Source of the DNA: Flammeovirgaceae bacterium UBA1842
GTDB lineage: Bacteria; Bacteroidota; Bacteroidia; Cytophagales; Cyclobacteriaceae
Assembly: GCA_002338655.1 (NCBI GenBank)
Contig: DDIU01000041.1
Location: 70,553-134,552, forward strand
Direction of reading: 5' to 3'
DNA: 64,000 nt
Part shown: positions 17,733 to 28,034 of the stretch, piece after piece
Layout of the letters: each line of letters starts with the position of its first letter
How positions within the stretch are numbered: the stretch's first letter is position 1
The notes under the pieces: model-generated
Seen by the model: only the letters and a program-made list of their open reading frames with translations
What the model was told of the DNA's origin: nothing
Databases searched by the model: none
Position numbers and translations under genes: made by a program

Positions 17733-18205
17733 AAACCACCCTGATTGCCACAATACTAATCGTTTTTTTATTATGTGCTTGTGACCAAAGTAGAGTCTAT
17801 GAGCAAAATATTGATTTAAAAAACAAAATTTGGATAGCGGATTCATTATTGACTTTTCAATTTGATACCAAAGACATCTCCAACAAATACAATCTCTATT
17901 TTAATATTAGGAATACTGCCGCTTATCCATTTGAAAATCTGTATGTTACTTATACTTTAAGTGACACACTGGGCAATGAGATTGAAAAGAAGCTTATAAA
18001 TCACAATTTGTTTGACCCAAAGACAGGAAAACCCTTTGGCTCGGGCTTAGGTGATGTATTTGACCATCAGTTTATTATATTAAAGGATTATAAATTTGAA
18101 CGTCCGGGACCTTATTTGTTTCGGTTGCAGCAGTATATGCGTAGAGATTCGTTGCCAGAGATTATGTCTGCTGGGTTAAGAGTTGAAATGGCTGTGACCG
18201 AATAG
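17729..18205 (+). CDS. gldH: gliding motility lipoprotein GldH
   Basis: 158 residues. Signal peptide with lipobox LLCAC; then the GldH family pattern: KIWIADSLLTFQFDTKDISNKYNLYFNIRNTAAYPFENLYVTY, a beta-rich domain with conserved DPKTGKPFGSGLGDVFDHQF. GldH is an outer-membrane-associated lipoprotein needed for Bacteroidota gliding and linked to type IX secretion. Coupled by a 4-bp overlap to ricT; the pair is a known Bacteroidota neighbourhood. Confidence 0.9.
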   Translation: MKTTLIATILIVFLLCACDQSRVYEQNIDLKNKIWIADSLLTFQFDTKDISNKYNLYFNIRNTAAYPFENLYVTYTLSDTLGNEIEKKLINHNLFDPKTGKPFGSGLGDVFDHQFIILKDYKFERPGPYLFRLQQYMRRDSLPEIMSAGLRVEMAVTE

Positions 18206-18229
18206 TGTTTTTCCCGTCAAACTATTTTT

Positions 18230-19570
18230 ATGAGAGTTATTATAGCAGGAGCTGGGGATGTAGGTTTTCATTTGGCCAAGTTATTGGCCAACGAAGGCCA
18301 TGAAATAATATTAATTGACCTTGACACCGCACGATTACGTCAAGCAGCAGCTAATTTGGATGTAATTACCATTAAGGGAAGTTCTACATCATATAAAATA
18401 CTGGAGGAAGCCAACGTGGATGATGCGGATTTGCTCATATCCGTTACTTCTTCCGAAGAGACCAACCTTACAACTGCCATGATTGGCAAACACCTGGGGG
18501 CAAAGAAAACCATAGCCAGAATTCAGAATGAGGAATACCTGATCAATAAAGAGAAACTTGACCTTAGGGATCTGGGTATTGATGAGATTATATCGCCTGC
18601 AGTACTGGCTGCCAAGGAAATTAAGCGGTTGTTAAAAGAAGTAGCTGTTACGGACACATTTGATTTTGATGAAGGCAAATTATCCTTGTTGGGGGTAAAT
18701 ATTGATGAAACAAGCAGATTGTGCGGTAAGACACTGATTGAAATGGCGCACCTAAATCCAGCACAGAATTTTTTGACGGTGGCTATACTACGTGACAACC
18801 AAACCATAATTCCACATGGCAATAATTACTTTCTGGCTGGCGATCATGCCTACTTTGTATCCCAACCTGACGGTGTAGATCAACTTTTGGAATTAGTAGG
18901 AAAAGAAAAGCAAGAGATCAGGAATGTGATGATCCTTGGTGGAAGTAAGGTTGGATACCATGCCGCTAAAAGCCTAAGCAGGAAATTTAAGGTCAAACTT
19001 ATTGAACTTGATAAAGATAAATGCTTTGAGCTGGCAGATCAACTTAAGAATGTGATGATCATCAATGGGGATGGGCGTGATGTGGAGCTACTTGAGGAAG
19101 AAGGAATAGCGGATATGGATGCATTTATTGCCGTGACCGGTAATTCTGAAACCAACATTATTTCCTGTTTGGTAGCAAAAAACCGACAGGTGAAGAAAAC
19201 CATTTCATTGGTAGAGAACGTAGATTATATTCACTTATCACAGAATATTGGCGTTGATACCATGATCAACAAGAAGCTGATAGCCGCTAATTTCATTTTC
19301 AGGTATGTTAGGCAAGGGGATGTAATCTCACTAACAAGCATACATGGAGTGGATGCAGAGATTTTGGAGTTTATTGTAAAAGCAGGCTCAAAAATAACTG
19401 AAAGCGAAATTAAAAACCTGGAATTCCCTAAAGGGGCGATCATTGGCGGTGTAGTCCGTAATGGAATTGGGTACACCACTATGGGCAATTTTCAATTCCG
19501 CCCTAAAGACCGTGCTGTGGTATTATGCCGTCCTGATTGTATCAAACGCGTAGAGGAATTTTTCAAGTAA
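18230..19570 (+). CDS. trkA: Trk potassium uptake regulator TrkA
   Basis: 446 residues. Two tandem RCK units: first NAD-binding GAGDVG at residues 6-11, second GGSKVG near residue 237, each followed by a TrkA-C domain (VNIDETSRLCGKTLIEM; VDAEILEFIVKAGSKITE). The cytoplasmic ring binds NAD and gates the TrkH channel, encoded just downstream. ATG start, 24 bp after gldH. Confidence 0.94.
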   Translation: MRVIIAGAGDVGFHLAKLLANEGHEIILIDLDTARLRQAAANLDVITIKGSSTSYKILEEANVDDADLLISVTSSEETNLTTAMIGKHLGAKKTIARIQNEEYLINKEKLDLRDLGIDEIISPAVLAAKEIKRLLKEVAVTDTFDFDEGKLSLLGVNIDETSRLCGKTLIEMAHLNPAQNFLTVAILRDNQTIIPHGNNYFLAGDHAYFVSQPDGVDQLLELVGKEKQEIRNVMILGGSKVGYHAAKSLSRKFKVKLIELDKDKCFELADQLKNVMIINGDGRDVELLEEEGIADMDAFIAVTGNSETNIISCLVAKNRQVKKTISLVENVDYIHLSQNIGVDTMINKKLIAANFIFRYVRQGDVISLTSIHGVDAEILEFIVKAGSKITESEIKNLEFPKGAIIGGVVRNGIGYTTMGNFQFRPKDRAVVLCRPDCIKRVEEFFK

Positions 19571-19608
19571 CTTGAATTATATACCTTAGAAGATTATTAG
19601 GCAAAGGC

Positions 19609-21063
19609 ATGCGATTTAACTTCAAACTAATTACAAATTTTTCTGGGTTACTATTGGTGTTCAATGGCTTGTTTATGTTCCTATGCCTGCCGTTTTCCAT
19701 CTACTATCGCGAATCAGTTTTTCCTTTGGGTTTATCAGGGATAATAGCTGTTCTTGTAGGGGCAATATTGTGGTATACCACTAAAGATAATCCCAACAAA
19801 GAATTAAAAAAGAAAGACGGGTACCTCATTGTGATCACGGGTTGGTTGGTAATGTCCATATTTGGATCATTTCCCTACCTACTGTCAGGCACTATTTTGG
19901 AATTTACTGATGCCTTGTTCGAAACCATTTCTGGCTATACTACCACGGGTGCGACTATCCTCACCGACATTGAGAGTGTGGATAAGGGGATCCTTTTTTG
20001 GCGCAGTCTCACGCAATGGACAGGGGGAATGGGCATTATTGTACTGGCGGTGGCCATTTTACCCATATTGGGTATTGGTGGTATGCAGCTTTTCATAGCT
20101 GAATCCCCCGGAATCTCTCCCGATAAGATGAAACCCAGAATTAAAGATGTGGCCAAAAGGCTTTGGCTCATTTATATGGGGCTTACCATAGCCGAAATGG
20201 TGCTATTGATGTTTGGTGGTATGCCCTTTTATGATGCGATCAATCATTCGCTCACTACCATGGCAACGGGTGGATTTTCAACTAAAAATGCCAGCGTTGC
20301 CTATTATGATTCGGCCTATATTCAATATGTAATCATATTTTTCATGTTTCTGGCCGGTACTAATTTTACCATAATCTATTATGGACTTAAAGGGAAGTTC
20401 TTAAAAGTATGGGGAAATGAAGAGTTTAGGAATTACTTAATCCTAGTTGTAGCCATATCCATCTGCATTTCGTTTTTTGTATTTTCTGCGAAGTGGGAAG
20501 GGTTTGAAAAGTCATTCCGTGACTCTCTTTTTCAAGTGGTATCCATTATCACCACTACTGGTTTTGTAACAGCCGATTATACGGCCTGGGCACCATTTCT
20601 TACCATTATATTTTTCCTCATTATGTTTTTGGGCGCTTCGGCAGGATCAACAGCAGGTGGTATAAAAATAATCCGACACACCCTGTTGTTCAAAAACAGT
20701 ATTTTGGAAATGAAAAGGCAGTTGCATCCATCGGCCATTATGCCAGTACGGCTAAATAACCAGGCGGTGAGTAGGGACATTACCTATAACGTACTGGCAT
20801 TTGTCATGATCTACTTGTTTATTTTCGGATTGGGAGTATTCCTTTTGTCATTTACGGGCGTAGATTTTGACACCGCATTAGGAGCTGTAGCTACCTGTTT
20901 GGGTAATATCGGCCCTGGTCTCGGCACCGTAGGGCCAGTAGATAATTTTGCACATATCACCCCTTTCGGTAAAATGCTATTGGCTTTTATAATGCTTATG
21001 GGCCGGCTGGAGCTATTCACTGTTTTGATGCTCTTCAACCCGAGCTTTTGGAAAAAATACTAG
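19609..21063 (+). CDS. trkH: potassium uptake channel subunit TrkH
   Basis: 484 residues, about ten hydrophobic helices. The selectivity loops typical of the family are visible: ISGYTTTGATI, TTMATGGFST, ITTTGFVTADY and CLGNIGPGLGTVGP, each with the conserved pore Gly. Co-transcribed with trkA 38 bp upstream. Forms the pore that TrkA regulates; K+ uptake in osmoadaptation. Confidence 0.95.
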   Translation: MRFNFKLITNFSGLLLVFNGLFMFLCLPFSIYYRESVFPLGLSGIIAVLVGAILWYTTKDNPNKELKKKDGYLIVITGWLVMSIFGSFPYLLSGTILEFTDALFETISGYTTTGATILTDIESVDKGILFWRSLTQWTGGMGIIVLAVAILPILGIGGMQLFIAESPGISPDKMKPRIKDVAKRLWLIYMGLTIAEMVLLMFGGMPFYDAINHSLTTMATGGFSTKNASVAYYDSAYIQYVIIFFMFLAGTNFTIIYYGLKGKFLKVWGNEEFRNYLILVVAISICISFFVFSAKWEGFEKSFRDSLFQVVSIITTTGFVTADYTAWAPFLTIIFFLIMFLGASAGSTAGGIKIIRHTLLFKNSILEMKRQLHPSAIMPVRLNNQAVSRDITYNVLAFVMIYLFIFGLGVFLLSFTGVDFDTALGAVATCLGNIGPGLGTVGPVDNFAHITPFGKMLLAFIMLMGRLELFTVLMLFNPSFWKKY

Positions 21064-21177
21064 TACAGTCCAAGGCCAAAGCCATTAACAATTTTTAGCA
21101 TTTCAAATTATTCACAGAAACCATATTTTTATATAATTGCACCGATATTAAGAAGACTTACCGTTAAGCATTCTTTT

Positions 21178-22098
21178 ATGGATATAAAAATTGAAAAGTT
21201 AACGAAAACTTATGGTACTCAAAAAGCTGTAAATGATATCTCGTTCGAAGTAAAAACAGGAGAGATATTGGGTTTTCTTGGGCCTAACGGAGCGGGAAAA
21301 ACGACTACCATGAAGATGATCACCGACTACATAGCCATTGAGGCGGGTGATATTAAAATTGGTGGTAAATCCATCACGAAGGAGGGGGATAGATTAAGAA
21401 GGCATATTGGCTACTTACCTGAACACAACCCCCTATATCAGGATATGGCCGTATTGGATTACCTGGAATTTTCTGCAGCTATTCAGGCTGTACCCCAGCA
21501 TTTGATACCTGCCCGTATTAGGGAAATGGTAAAAGTTTGTGGCCTGAATGCCGAAAAACACAAAAAAATAGGTGAGTTATCTAAAGGTTACCGACAACGC
21601 GTAGGGCTGGCACAGGCTATGATCCATGATCCAGAAATATTAATTCTCGATGAACCTACTACTGGCCTCGATCCAAACCAAATTGTTGAGATCAGGAAAT
21701 TGATTAAAGAGATAGGAAAGGAAAAAACGGTAATCCTGAGTACGCACATACTCTCTGAAGTGGAAGCCACATGCGACAGAATTCTCATTATCAATAAAGG
21801 AAGGATAGTAGCAGACGGTACGTCAGAGACATTACGCAAACAGTCGCAAGGACAGGAGTTAGTCACTGTCGCCATTGAAGACGGAAAAAAAGAAGAGGTA
21901 CTCAAAGCAATCAATGGACTATCTTCTGTGGCCTCAATTGAAGCCACTGGCCCTAACCACTATGAAGTGCAGAGCAAGCCAGATATGTCAATCAAAAGAG
22001 CGGTGTTTACCGCATGTGTGGAAAACAATTGGGTGATCACGGAAATGACCCCACATGTAACCAAGCTTGAAGATGTCTTTAGGGAGTTGACGGCATAA
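21178..22098 (+). CDS. gldA: gliding motility ABC transporter ATP-binding subunit GldA
   Basis: 306 residues. ABC-type ATPase: Walker A GPNGAGKTTT (35-44), signature LSKGYRQRVGLAQAM (about 134-148), Walker B EILILDEPTTGLDPNQI. C-terminal extension of about 80 residues as in GldA. In Flavobacterium gldA is apart from gldFG; here gldA-gldF-gldG are consecutive. Powers a transporter linked to gliding. Confidence 0.92.
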   Translation: MDIKIEKLTKTYGTQKAVNDISFEVKTGEILGFLGPNGAGKTTTMKMITDYIAIEAGDIKIGGKSITKEGDRLRRHIGYLPEHNPLYQDMAVLDYLEFSAAIQAVPQHLIPARIREMVKVCGLNAEKHKKIGELSKGYRQRVGLAQAMIHDPEILILDEPTTGLDPNQIVEIRKLIKEIGKEKTVILSTHILSEVEATCDRILIINKGRIVADGTSETLRKQSQGQELVTVAIEDGKKEEVLKAINGLSSVASIEATGPNHYEVQSKPDMSIKRAVFTACVENNWVITEMTPHVTKLEDVFRELTA

Positions 22099-22141
22099 CC
22101 CTTTCTGTTACAATGTATTTTAATATAAACTTTTTGAACAA

Positions 22142-22867
22142 ATGAGATCGATTTGGATTATTACAAAACGAGAATTACAATCATTTTTCGATTCGCTGAT
22201 TGCCTATATAATGCTAGTCCTATTCCTGGGATTTAGCGGATTTTTTACGTGGTTATATGGATCGGACATCTTCTTGGTGGGCCAGGCTAATTTGGAATCA
22301 TTTTTTAACATCGCTTTTTGGACGTTGTTCTTCTTTATTCCAGCCATCACTATGAGAATGCTAGCAGAAGAGAATAAAACAGGCACCATCGAATTGCTAT
22401 TGACAAAGGCAGTGACTGATAGGGAGGTGATCCTTGGTAAATTTTTTGCCTGTTTTATTTTAGTTGCTATAGCCCTAGCCTTTACCTTGCCCTACTATGT
22501 TACTGTAGCCAATATTGGCAATGTTGATCATGGTGCGGTTTGGTGCGGATATCTGGGATTATTGCTCATGAGTGCCGCTTATATTAGCATTGGCTTGTTT
22601 ACCAGTAGCATTACCAATAACCAGATTGTAGCTTTTCTACTGGCCCTTTTTATTGGCTTGTTTTTTCACATCATCTTCAATGTACTGTCATCAAATCTCA
22701 CCGGATTTATGGGGCAATTGTTCAATACATTGAGCTTGTCAGCCCATTTCGAATCGCTGGCACGAGGGGTTATTGACACCAAAGATATTGTTTATTTTCT
22801 CACCATTGTGGGCATTGGTGTCCGATTGGCCGAAATGAGTTTAGCGAAGAGGAACTTAACCAATTAA
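22142..22867 (+). CDS. gldF: gliding motility ABC transporter permease GldF
   Basis: 241 residues, six predicted membrane helices, ABC-2 permease type (MRSIWIITKRELQSFFDSLIAYIMLVLFLGFSG start; EENKTGTIELLLTKAVTDREVILGKFFAC). The PALP-like TIELL segment is typical of the GldF/NosY group. It ends in TAATG shared with gldG, so tightly coupled; start ATG 43 bp after gldA. Confidence 0.92.
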   Translation: MRSIWIITKRELQSFFDSLIAYIMLVLFLGFSGFFTWLYGSDIFLVGQANLESFFNIAFWTLFFFIPAITMRMLAEENKTGTIELLLTKAVTDREVILGKFFACFILVAIALAFTLPYYVTVANIGNVDHGAVWCGYLGLLLMSAAYISIGLFTSSITNNQIVAFLLALFIGLFFHIIFNVLSSNLTGFMGQLFNTLSLSAHFESLARGVIDTKDIVYFLTIVGIGVRLAEMSLAKRNLTN

Positions 22868-24393
22868 TGACTATGAGAACCAAAAGAGCATATTATATAT
22901 CGGTTGCATTATTTATCGGCATATTATTGTTGGTCAACTTTATTTCAAAAGACTTTTTTGTACGTTTTGATTTAACCGAAAATCAACAATTTACATTAAG
23001 CGATGCTACAAAAAACATTTTGAAAGACCTTCATGAACCCGTAACCGTTAAGGCTTACTTTTCAGAAGATTTGCCACCCAATGTGGCCAAAACCCGACAG
23101 GATTTCAAAGATCTGTTGGTAGAATATTCCAATAGGTCTGATGGCAATTTGGTGTATGAATTTGTAAATCCGAATGAAAGCCCACAGGTTGAACAAGAAG
23201 CTACACAATCAGGGATAAGTCCAGTAATGATCAATGTGAGGGAAAAAGATCAGGTGAAACAACAAAAGGCCTTTATGGGTGCCATCATCCAAATGGGTGA
23301 AGAGGAGGATGTAATCCCATTTATGCAACCTGGAGAAGCGATGGAATATGCTTTGACAACCAGCATTAAAAAACTGACCGTTACGGATAAACCCACTGTG
23401 GGCCTTCTACAAGGTCATGGAGAGCCAAGTACGTATGATATGCAGCAGGTAGCCCAGTCACTTTCCATCCTATATAACTTTAAAGGGATTACTATTACAG
23501 ATTCAACTGGTATTCCTGCCGATGTAAAAACCTTGGCCATCGTAGCCCCCAAGGATACCATACCACCGGCCCAACTGAGGGAATTGGACGATTTTTTAAG
23601 CAAGGGAGGTAGGTTGCTACTAGCCTTGAACAATGTCAATGGCGATCTACAAAGGGCTTATGGAAGTGCTGTACATACTGGGCTGACCCCCTGGTTGCAA
23701 CGAAAAGGAATTAACATCGAAAACAAATTTTTGATTGACGCCAAATGTGCTTCGGTAACCGTACAGCAACAACAGGGACAATTTAGGGTGCAATCGCAAA
23801 TTCAATTTCCTTATCTGCCATTGCTCAACAATTTTGCAGACCATCCGGTAACCAAAGGGTTGGAGTCCGTAATTTTACCTTTCGCCAGTCCGATGAGTTA
23901 TAGCGGGGACACCACGAAGACCTTTGTACCTATAGCGTTCTCATCGGATCAGTCTGGTACGGCCACTGTACCCGTTTATTTTGATGTTCAAAAACGATGG
24001 ACAGAAGCTGATTTTCCTTTAAGTAAGCAAGTTGTCGCTGCCGCTGTGGAGGGCAAACTATCAGGCGGCACATTTAGCAAAATGGTGGTTATAGGTGATG
24101 GTGATTTTGCGGTGAATGCCAAAGATGGTGGACAGGCACAAAATGTACAGCCTGATAATGTCAGTTTGTTTGTAAATGGTATCGACTGGCTATCGGATGA
24201 TACAGGATTGATTGACTTACGCACCAAAGGTGTAACCTCAAGGCCATTGGATCAACTTGAAGAAGGAACTCAAGCTACCCTAAAATGGCTCAATTTCGGA
24301 CTGCCCATAATTTTGGTCATGTTGTATGGTTTGATAAGATCTCAAATGAGAAGATTGAAAAGAATAAAAAGAATGGAGGAAAGCTATGCATAG
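22867..24393 (+). CDS. gldG: gliding motility-associated ABC auxiliary protein GldG
   Basis: 508 residues. N-terminal membrane helix (YYISVALFIGILLLVNFIS), large periplasmic ABC_transp_aux domain (FDLTENQQFTLSDATKNIL, VKAYFSEDLPPNVAKTRQDF, GHGEPSTYDMQQVAQSL), and C-terminal helix (FGLPIILVMLYGLI) with basic tail. Partner of GldF. ATG overlaps the gldF stop by one base; an in-frame ATG occurs two codons later. Overlaps the next gene by 8 bp. Confidence 0.92.
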   Translation: MTMRTKRAYYISVALFIGILLLVNFISKDFFVRFDLTENQQFTLSDATKNILKDLHEPVTVKAYFSEDLPPNVAKTRQDFKDLLVEYSNRSDGNLVYEFVNPNESPQVEQEATQSGISPVMINVREKDQVKQQKAFMGAIIQMGEEEDVIPFMQPGEAMEYALTTSIKKLTVTDKPTVGLLQGHGEPSTYDMQQVAQSLSILYNFKGITITDSTGIPADVKTLAIVAPKDTIPPAQLRELDDFLSKGGRLLLALNNVNGDLQRAYGSAVHTGLTPWLQRKGINIENKFLIDAKCASVTVQQQQGQFRVQSQIQFPYLPLLNNFADHPVTKGLESVILPFASPMSYSGDTTKTFVPIAFSSDQSGTATVPVYFDVQKRWTEADFPLSKQVVAAAVEGKLSGGTFSKMVVIGDGDFAVNAKDGGQAQNVQPDNVSLFVNGIDWLSDDTGLIDLRTKGVTSRPLDQLEEGTQATLKWLNFGLPIILVMLYGLIRSQMRRLKRIKRMEESYA

Positions 24394-25303
24394 AAATAGT
24401 ATTTTACTGATTGTCTTTGGCGTATTGATCGCAATCTATTTTGGCAATAAATATTTTAGTGGCAATACCAACCGTAATTTTAGGGAGGAGCTTACCAATG
24501 TTGATTCCACCAAGGTGACACAAATAGTGATTTTGACAAAGACCCATCAATCTGAACCGATTAAAATCAATAAGGTCAATAACAGCTGGGAAGTTACCAA
24601 TGGGAAAATTACAGATGACGCTAATAAAAATGGTATAAAGGGAATGCTTTTGGCATTGCAATCCATGGTGCCAAAAAGGCTCGTGGCCAACTCAAAGGAC
24701 AAATGGGCTCAATATGAGGTCAGTGACTCTTTGGGTACCAAGGTTAAGGTATTCAACAAAGAGCATTTGCTGGCCGATGTGATTATTGGCAAGTTTGATT
24801 TTAATCAAAATACCAGAACAGCTTCTACTTATGTGCGGGTGACAGGTGAGGATGAAACCTATTCTGTAGAAGGCTTTTTATCATCCAATTTTAATAAAGA
24901 TTTTAACAATTTTAGGGAGGGCACGTTTCTTAAAGTCGAGCCAGGCTATCTCACAGGCATACGGTATGACTACCCGGGTGATAGCAGTTTTGTATTAAAC
25001 AAAGTGGATGACAAGTGGCAGATAAGTGGGGTAGCTGCAGATTCGGCAGCGGTTCAAAAATATTTCAATGGGTTTAAAAATTTAGTAAAACACGATTTCG
25101 CTGATGATTTTAAACAACCGGATAAGCCTACCTATAGCATGACTTTGAGCGGTAATAATATGGGCGACATTACTGTGGATGCTTATGAATCAGGTGATGA
25201 AATAGTCCTTCGCTCTTCAATGAACACAGGAGCCTATTTTTCTAAAGGCAGCTTGGATATTTTTGATAAACTATTTATAGATAAGGACAGATTGTTGAAA
25301 TAA
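24386..25303 (+). CDS. DUF4340 domain-containing protein
   Basis: 305 residues. N-terminal hydrophobic anchor (RNSILLIVFGVLIAIYFG), then a DUF4340 beta-rich domain: LTNVDSTKVTQIVILT, KRLVANSKDKWAQYEVSDSLGTKVKVF, LADVIIGKF. Proteins of this kind accompany GldG-like ABC operons. Overlaps gldG by 8 bp, so it belongs to the gldAFG operon. Function unknown; probably a periplasm-facing accessory. Confidence 0.88.
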   Translation: MHRNSILLIVFGVLIAIYFGNKYFSGNTNRNFREELTNVDSTKVTQIVILTKTHQSEPIKINKVNNSWEVTNGKITDDANKNGIKGMLLALQSMVPKRLVANSKDKWAQYEVSDSLGTKVKVFNKEHLLADVIIGKFDFNQNTRTASTYVRVTGEDETYSVEGFLSSNFNKDFNNFREGTFLKVEPGYLTGIRYDYPGDSSFVLNKVDDKWQISGVAADSAAVQKYFNGFKNLVKHDFADDFKQPDKPTYSMTLSGNNMGDITVDAYESGDEIVLRSSMNTGAYFSKGSLDIFDKLFIDKDRLLK

Positions 25304-25336
25304 ACGCTCATAGCTACGTCCGATTTGCTGGTATTG

Positions 25337-25362
25337 GCAATCCTAATGAAATGGAGGATTGC
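25337..25362 (+). terminator. hairpin after DUF4340 gene, weak terminator candidate
   Basis: GCAATCCT (25337-25344) pairs with AGGATTGC (25355-25362), loop of 10 nt. There is no T tract immediately after, so it may only be an RNA stabilising hairpin. Confidence 0.35.
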
Positions 25363-25484
25363 GTCATTCTTATACTGATGACCTGTTTGATAGTTCACTA
25401 TGACAGAATAGGTAGGATTGAATATGTTTTGTAAAGGAATTTTTCTATTAAATGGTATATTCGTTTCTGACTAAACCTTATGAA

Positions 25485-27293
25485 ATGAAAAGCCTATTCA
25501 CCTTATTTTTATTAACAATTCCTTTCTTTATTTATGCTCAGATCAATAGTTATGAAATCTCATTTGAGAATGCGGCACAGCATGTAGCAGAGATAAAGGC
25601 TACTTTTCCAAATATAAAATCCGATACATTTTCACTACGGATGAGCCGGTCTTCACCGGGACGCTATGCCATTCATGAATTTGCCAAAAACGTTTTTAAT
25701 TTTAAAGCTACTGACAGCAAGGGAAATCCACTAAAGGTCACAAGAGCTACCCCAGACCAATGGGGTGTTTTGGGGCATGATGGTACGGTCAATATTAGCT
25801 ATTCACTATTTGCCAACCATGGAGATGGCACCTATGCACAGGTAGATGAAACACATGCCCATCTCAATATACCGGCTACATTTATGTATGCACCTGCAAT
25901 GCCGGATCGACAAATTGAAGTGACTTTTAAGCCACGTGAGGATTTAAACTGGAAGATTGCCACCCAATTGGCTTATGTATCTGGGACCACTTATTCTGCA
26001 CCAAACTTTCAGTATTTTATGGACAGCCCTGTTGAAATCAGCGATTATAGCATCCGTGAGTTTGAGGTCGAGTCCAATGGCAAGAAATATAACATCCGAT
26101 TTGTGCTTCATCATAATGGAACGGATGGGGAACTGGACACCTATTTTGACCAGGTGAAGAAAATAGTGCTTACAGAAAAACAGATTTTTGGTGAGTTGCC
26201 AGATTATGATTTTGATACCTACACCTTTTTGGCCTGTTATATCCCCAATGCCAGTGGCGATGGTATGGAGCATAGAAACTCAACAGTATTAACAAGCCGC
26301 CATGAACTGGCCACTGGCGGAATGGAGAGGAATATTGGCACCGTTTCACATGAATTTTTTCATTCCTGGAATGTCGAGCGAATTCGACCTAAATCATTGG
26401 AGCCCTTTAATTTTGCCGATGTCAATATGAGTGGCGAACTATGGTTTGCAGAAGGATTTACTGAATATTATATGAATTTGGTTTTATGTAGAGCTGGCAT
26501 CATTACACCTGAGAAATATGTGGAGGGATTAGCCCGTGACTTCAATTATGTTTGGAATTCCCCAGCACGCCAGTTTTTTAACCCTATAGAAATGAGCTAT
26601 CAGGCACCTTTTGTAGATGCTGCTACCTCTATCGACCCTGTCAACCGTGAAAATTTATTTATCTCCTATTACTCCTATGGCAGTATGTTGGGCCTTGCCC
26701 TTGATTTATCATTGCGTCAGAAAAATTTGAGCTTGGATAACTTTATGCAATTGATGTGGGAAAAGTATGGGAAAGAAGAAAAGCCTTATACTTTGTATGA
26801 CCTAAATCAAATCCTAAATGAATATGCAGGAAAAGATTTTGGAGATCATTTCTTTGAACATTTTATATACAAAAGTGAGATGCCTGATTATGCCTTTATG
26901 TTTAAGGCCGTTGGCGTAACGCTAACTCAAAATCCGAATGCACCTTATTTTGGAACATACGTAGCAATCGATTATGACGGAACCGGTACAATTAAGAGAA
27001 ATCCATTGATGGGAAGTCCATCTTACAATGCTGGATTGGACAAGGGTCAGACTATTTTGAGTATTAATAATAAGGCTTTACCGAAAGGGATTTCATTTAA
27101 CGAATACCTCAATCAATTTAATGTAGGCTATACTTTAGAAGTCAAACTTTTAGCTAATGATCAACAAAAAACCACTCAGGTAGTACTTTCTTCTGACCCT
27201 ACTTACAGTATCCAGATGCTGGAAAAAGAAGGTGAAGTACCTTCTGAATTGATCTTAAAAAATAGAAAATCATGGTTATGGACGGAGGAATAA
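25485..27293 (+). CDS. M61 family metallopeptidase (glycyl aminopeptidase-like)
   Basis: 602 residues from ATG 25485, which starts a signal peptide (MKSLFTLFLLTIPFFIYAQ). An upstream in-frame ATG at 25452 would add eleven residues before the signal. Zinc site SHEFFHSWN (HEXXH at about 288-292) with a downstream Glu in AEGFTEYYMNL, M61 N-terminal domain, and C-terminal PDZ (NAPYFGTYVAIDYD... GLDKGQTILSINNKALP). Exported, probably periplasmic. Confidence 0.92.
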   Translation: MKSLFTLFLLTIPFFIYAQINSYEISFENAAQHVAEIKATFPNIKSDTFSLRMSRSSPGRYAIHEFAKNVFNFKATDSKGNPLKVTRATPDQWGVLGHDGTVNISYSLFANHGDGTYAQVDETHAHLNIPATFMYAPAMPDRQIEVTFKPREDLNWKIATQLAYVSGTTYSAPNFQYFMDSPVEISDYSIREFEVESNGKKYNIRFVLHHNGTDGELDTYFDQVKKIVLTEKQIFGELPDYDFDTYTFLACYIPNASGDGMEHRNSTVLTSRHELATGGMERNIGTVSHEFFHSWNVERIRPKSLEPFNFADVNMSGELWFAEGFTEYYMNLVLCRAGIITPEKYVEGLARDFNYVWNSPARQFFNPIEMSYQAPFVDAATSIDPVNRENLFISYYSYGSMLGLALDLSLRQKNLSLDNFMQLMWEKYGKEEKPYTLYDLNQILNEYAGKDFGDHFFEHFIYKSEMPDYAFMFKAVGVTLTQNPNAPYFGTYVAIDYDGTGTIKRNPLMGSPSYNAGLDKGQTILSINNKALPKGISFNEYLNQFNVGYTLEVKLLANDQQKTTQVVLSSDPTYSIQMLEKEGEVPSELILKNRKSWLWTEE

Positions 27294-27295
27294 AG

Positions 27296-27967
27296 TTATT
27301 TGTAGGCTAACGTATCCAAGTTTCGACCCCGGGTACCTTTTAATCTTTCCCAAAAACTTTCCCTATCCATTAATGAGATAAAATCCTCCACATAGAGCGA
27401 TTGGTAATCAATAGTGGGGTTTGCTGTGTTAGCCTCAATTCGGCTGAGTGTATCGTTGACAAAAGGAATCAGTCCTACGTCAGGACTGAGCCTTACATGG
27501 GCAAATCGCCTTAACATCTTGGTCTGGAAGGGATCAGATGCCAGCGCGATTTTTTTAAACCCTAGTTTTCTTGCTTTATGATATGAATTATAGATGTTTT
27601 CTGTGCTATGCTCAGCTTTGGTTTCTGTGAAGATGTGACTTTTAGGTACTCCTAATTTCTCAGCATAAAGTGCCATTATTTCAGCTTCTGGGTAGGGGGA
27701 GTATACTGCTGAGCCAGAATACATGATGTTTTTAGTAATACCAAGGTCATACAAATACTTTGACCACAACACCCTTCCCCGCATTGTCCTACCCCATTCA
27801 CCGTTTTCAAAAGGCACACCCGGAACTACAATGATATCATAGGTTTCCGTTTTTGCCTTAGCAAATAAACGTGAACTTTTTTTCTGGGTAAATGAGCATG
27901 AACAAATGAACATCACCAATCCAAAAAAAATCAGTAATTGGGTGTATTTAAACAATGGTACTTTCAT
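27296..27967 (-). CDS. YdcF/DUF218-type lipoprotein
   Basis: 223 residues. Lipobox CSC near residue 24 (FICSC). DUF218 signature: IIVVPGVPFENGEWG, LYDLGITKNIMYSGSAVYSPYPEAEIMA, TENIYNSYHKARKLGFKKIALASDPFQTKML. SanA/ElyC/YdcF proteins act in envelope integrity or bind nucleotides; exact role unknown. Its stop is 2 bp from the M61 stop. Confidence 0.82.
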   Translation of the reverse strand: MKVPLFKYTQLLIFFGLVMFICSCSFTQKKSSRLFAKAKTETYDIIVVPGVPFENGEWGRTMRGRVLWSKYLYDLGITKNIMYSGSAVYSPYPEAEIMALYAEKLGVPKSHIFTETKAEHSTENIYNSYHKARKLGFKKIALASDPFQTKMLRRFAHVRLSPDVGLIPFVNDTLSRIEANTANPTIDYQSLYVEDFISLMDRESFWERLKGTRGRNLDTLAYK

Positions 27968-28034
27968 GGATCCTTATTAAACAGAAATATGGTTAAAAGG
28001 TTTGATGGTTTTCCCGAAAAATAGTTACAACATG

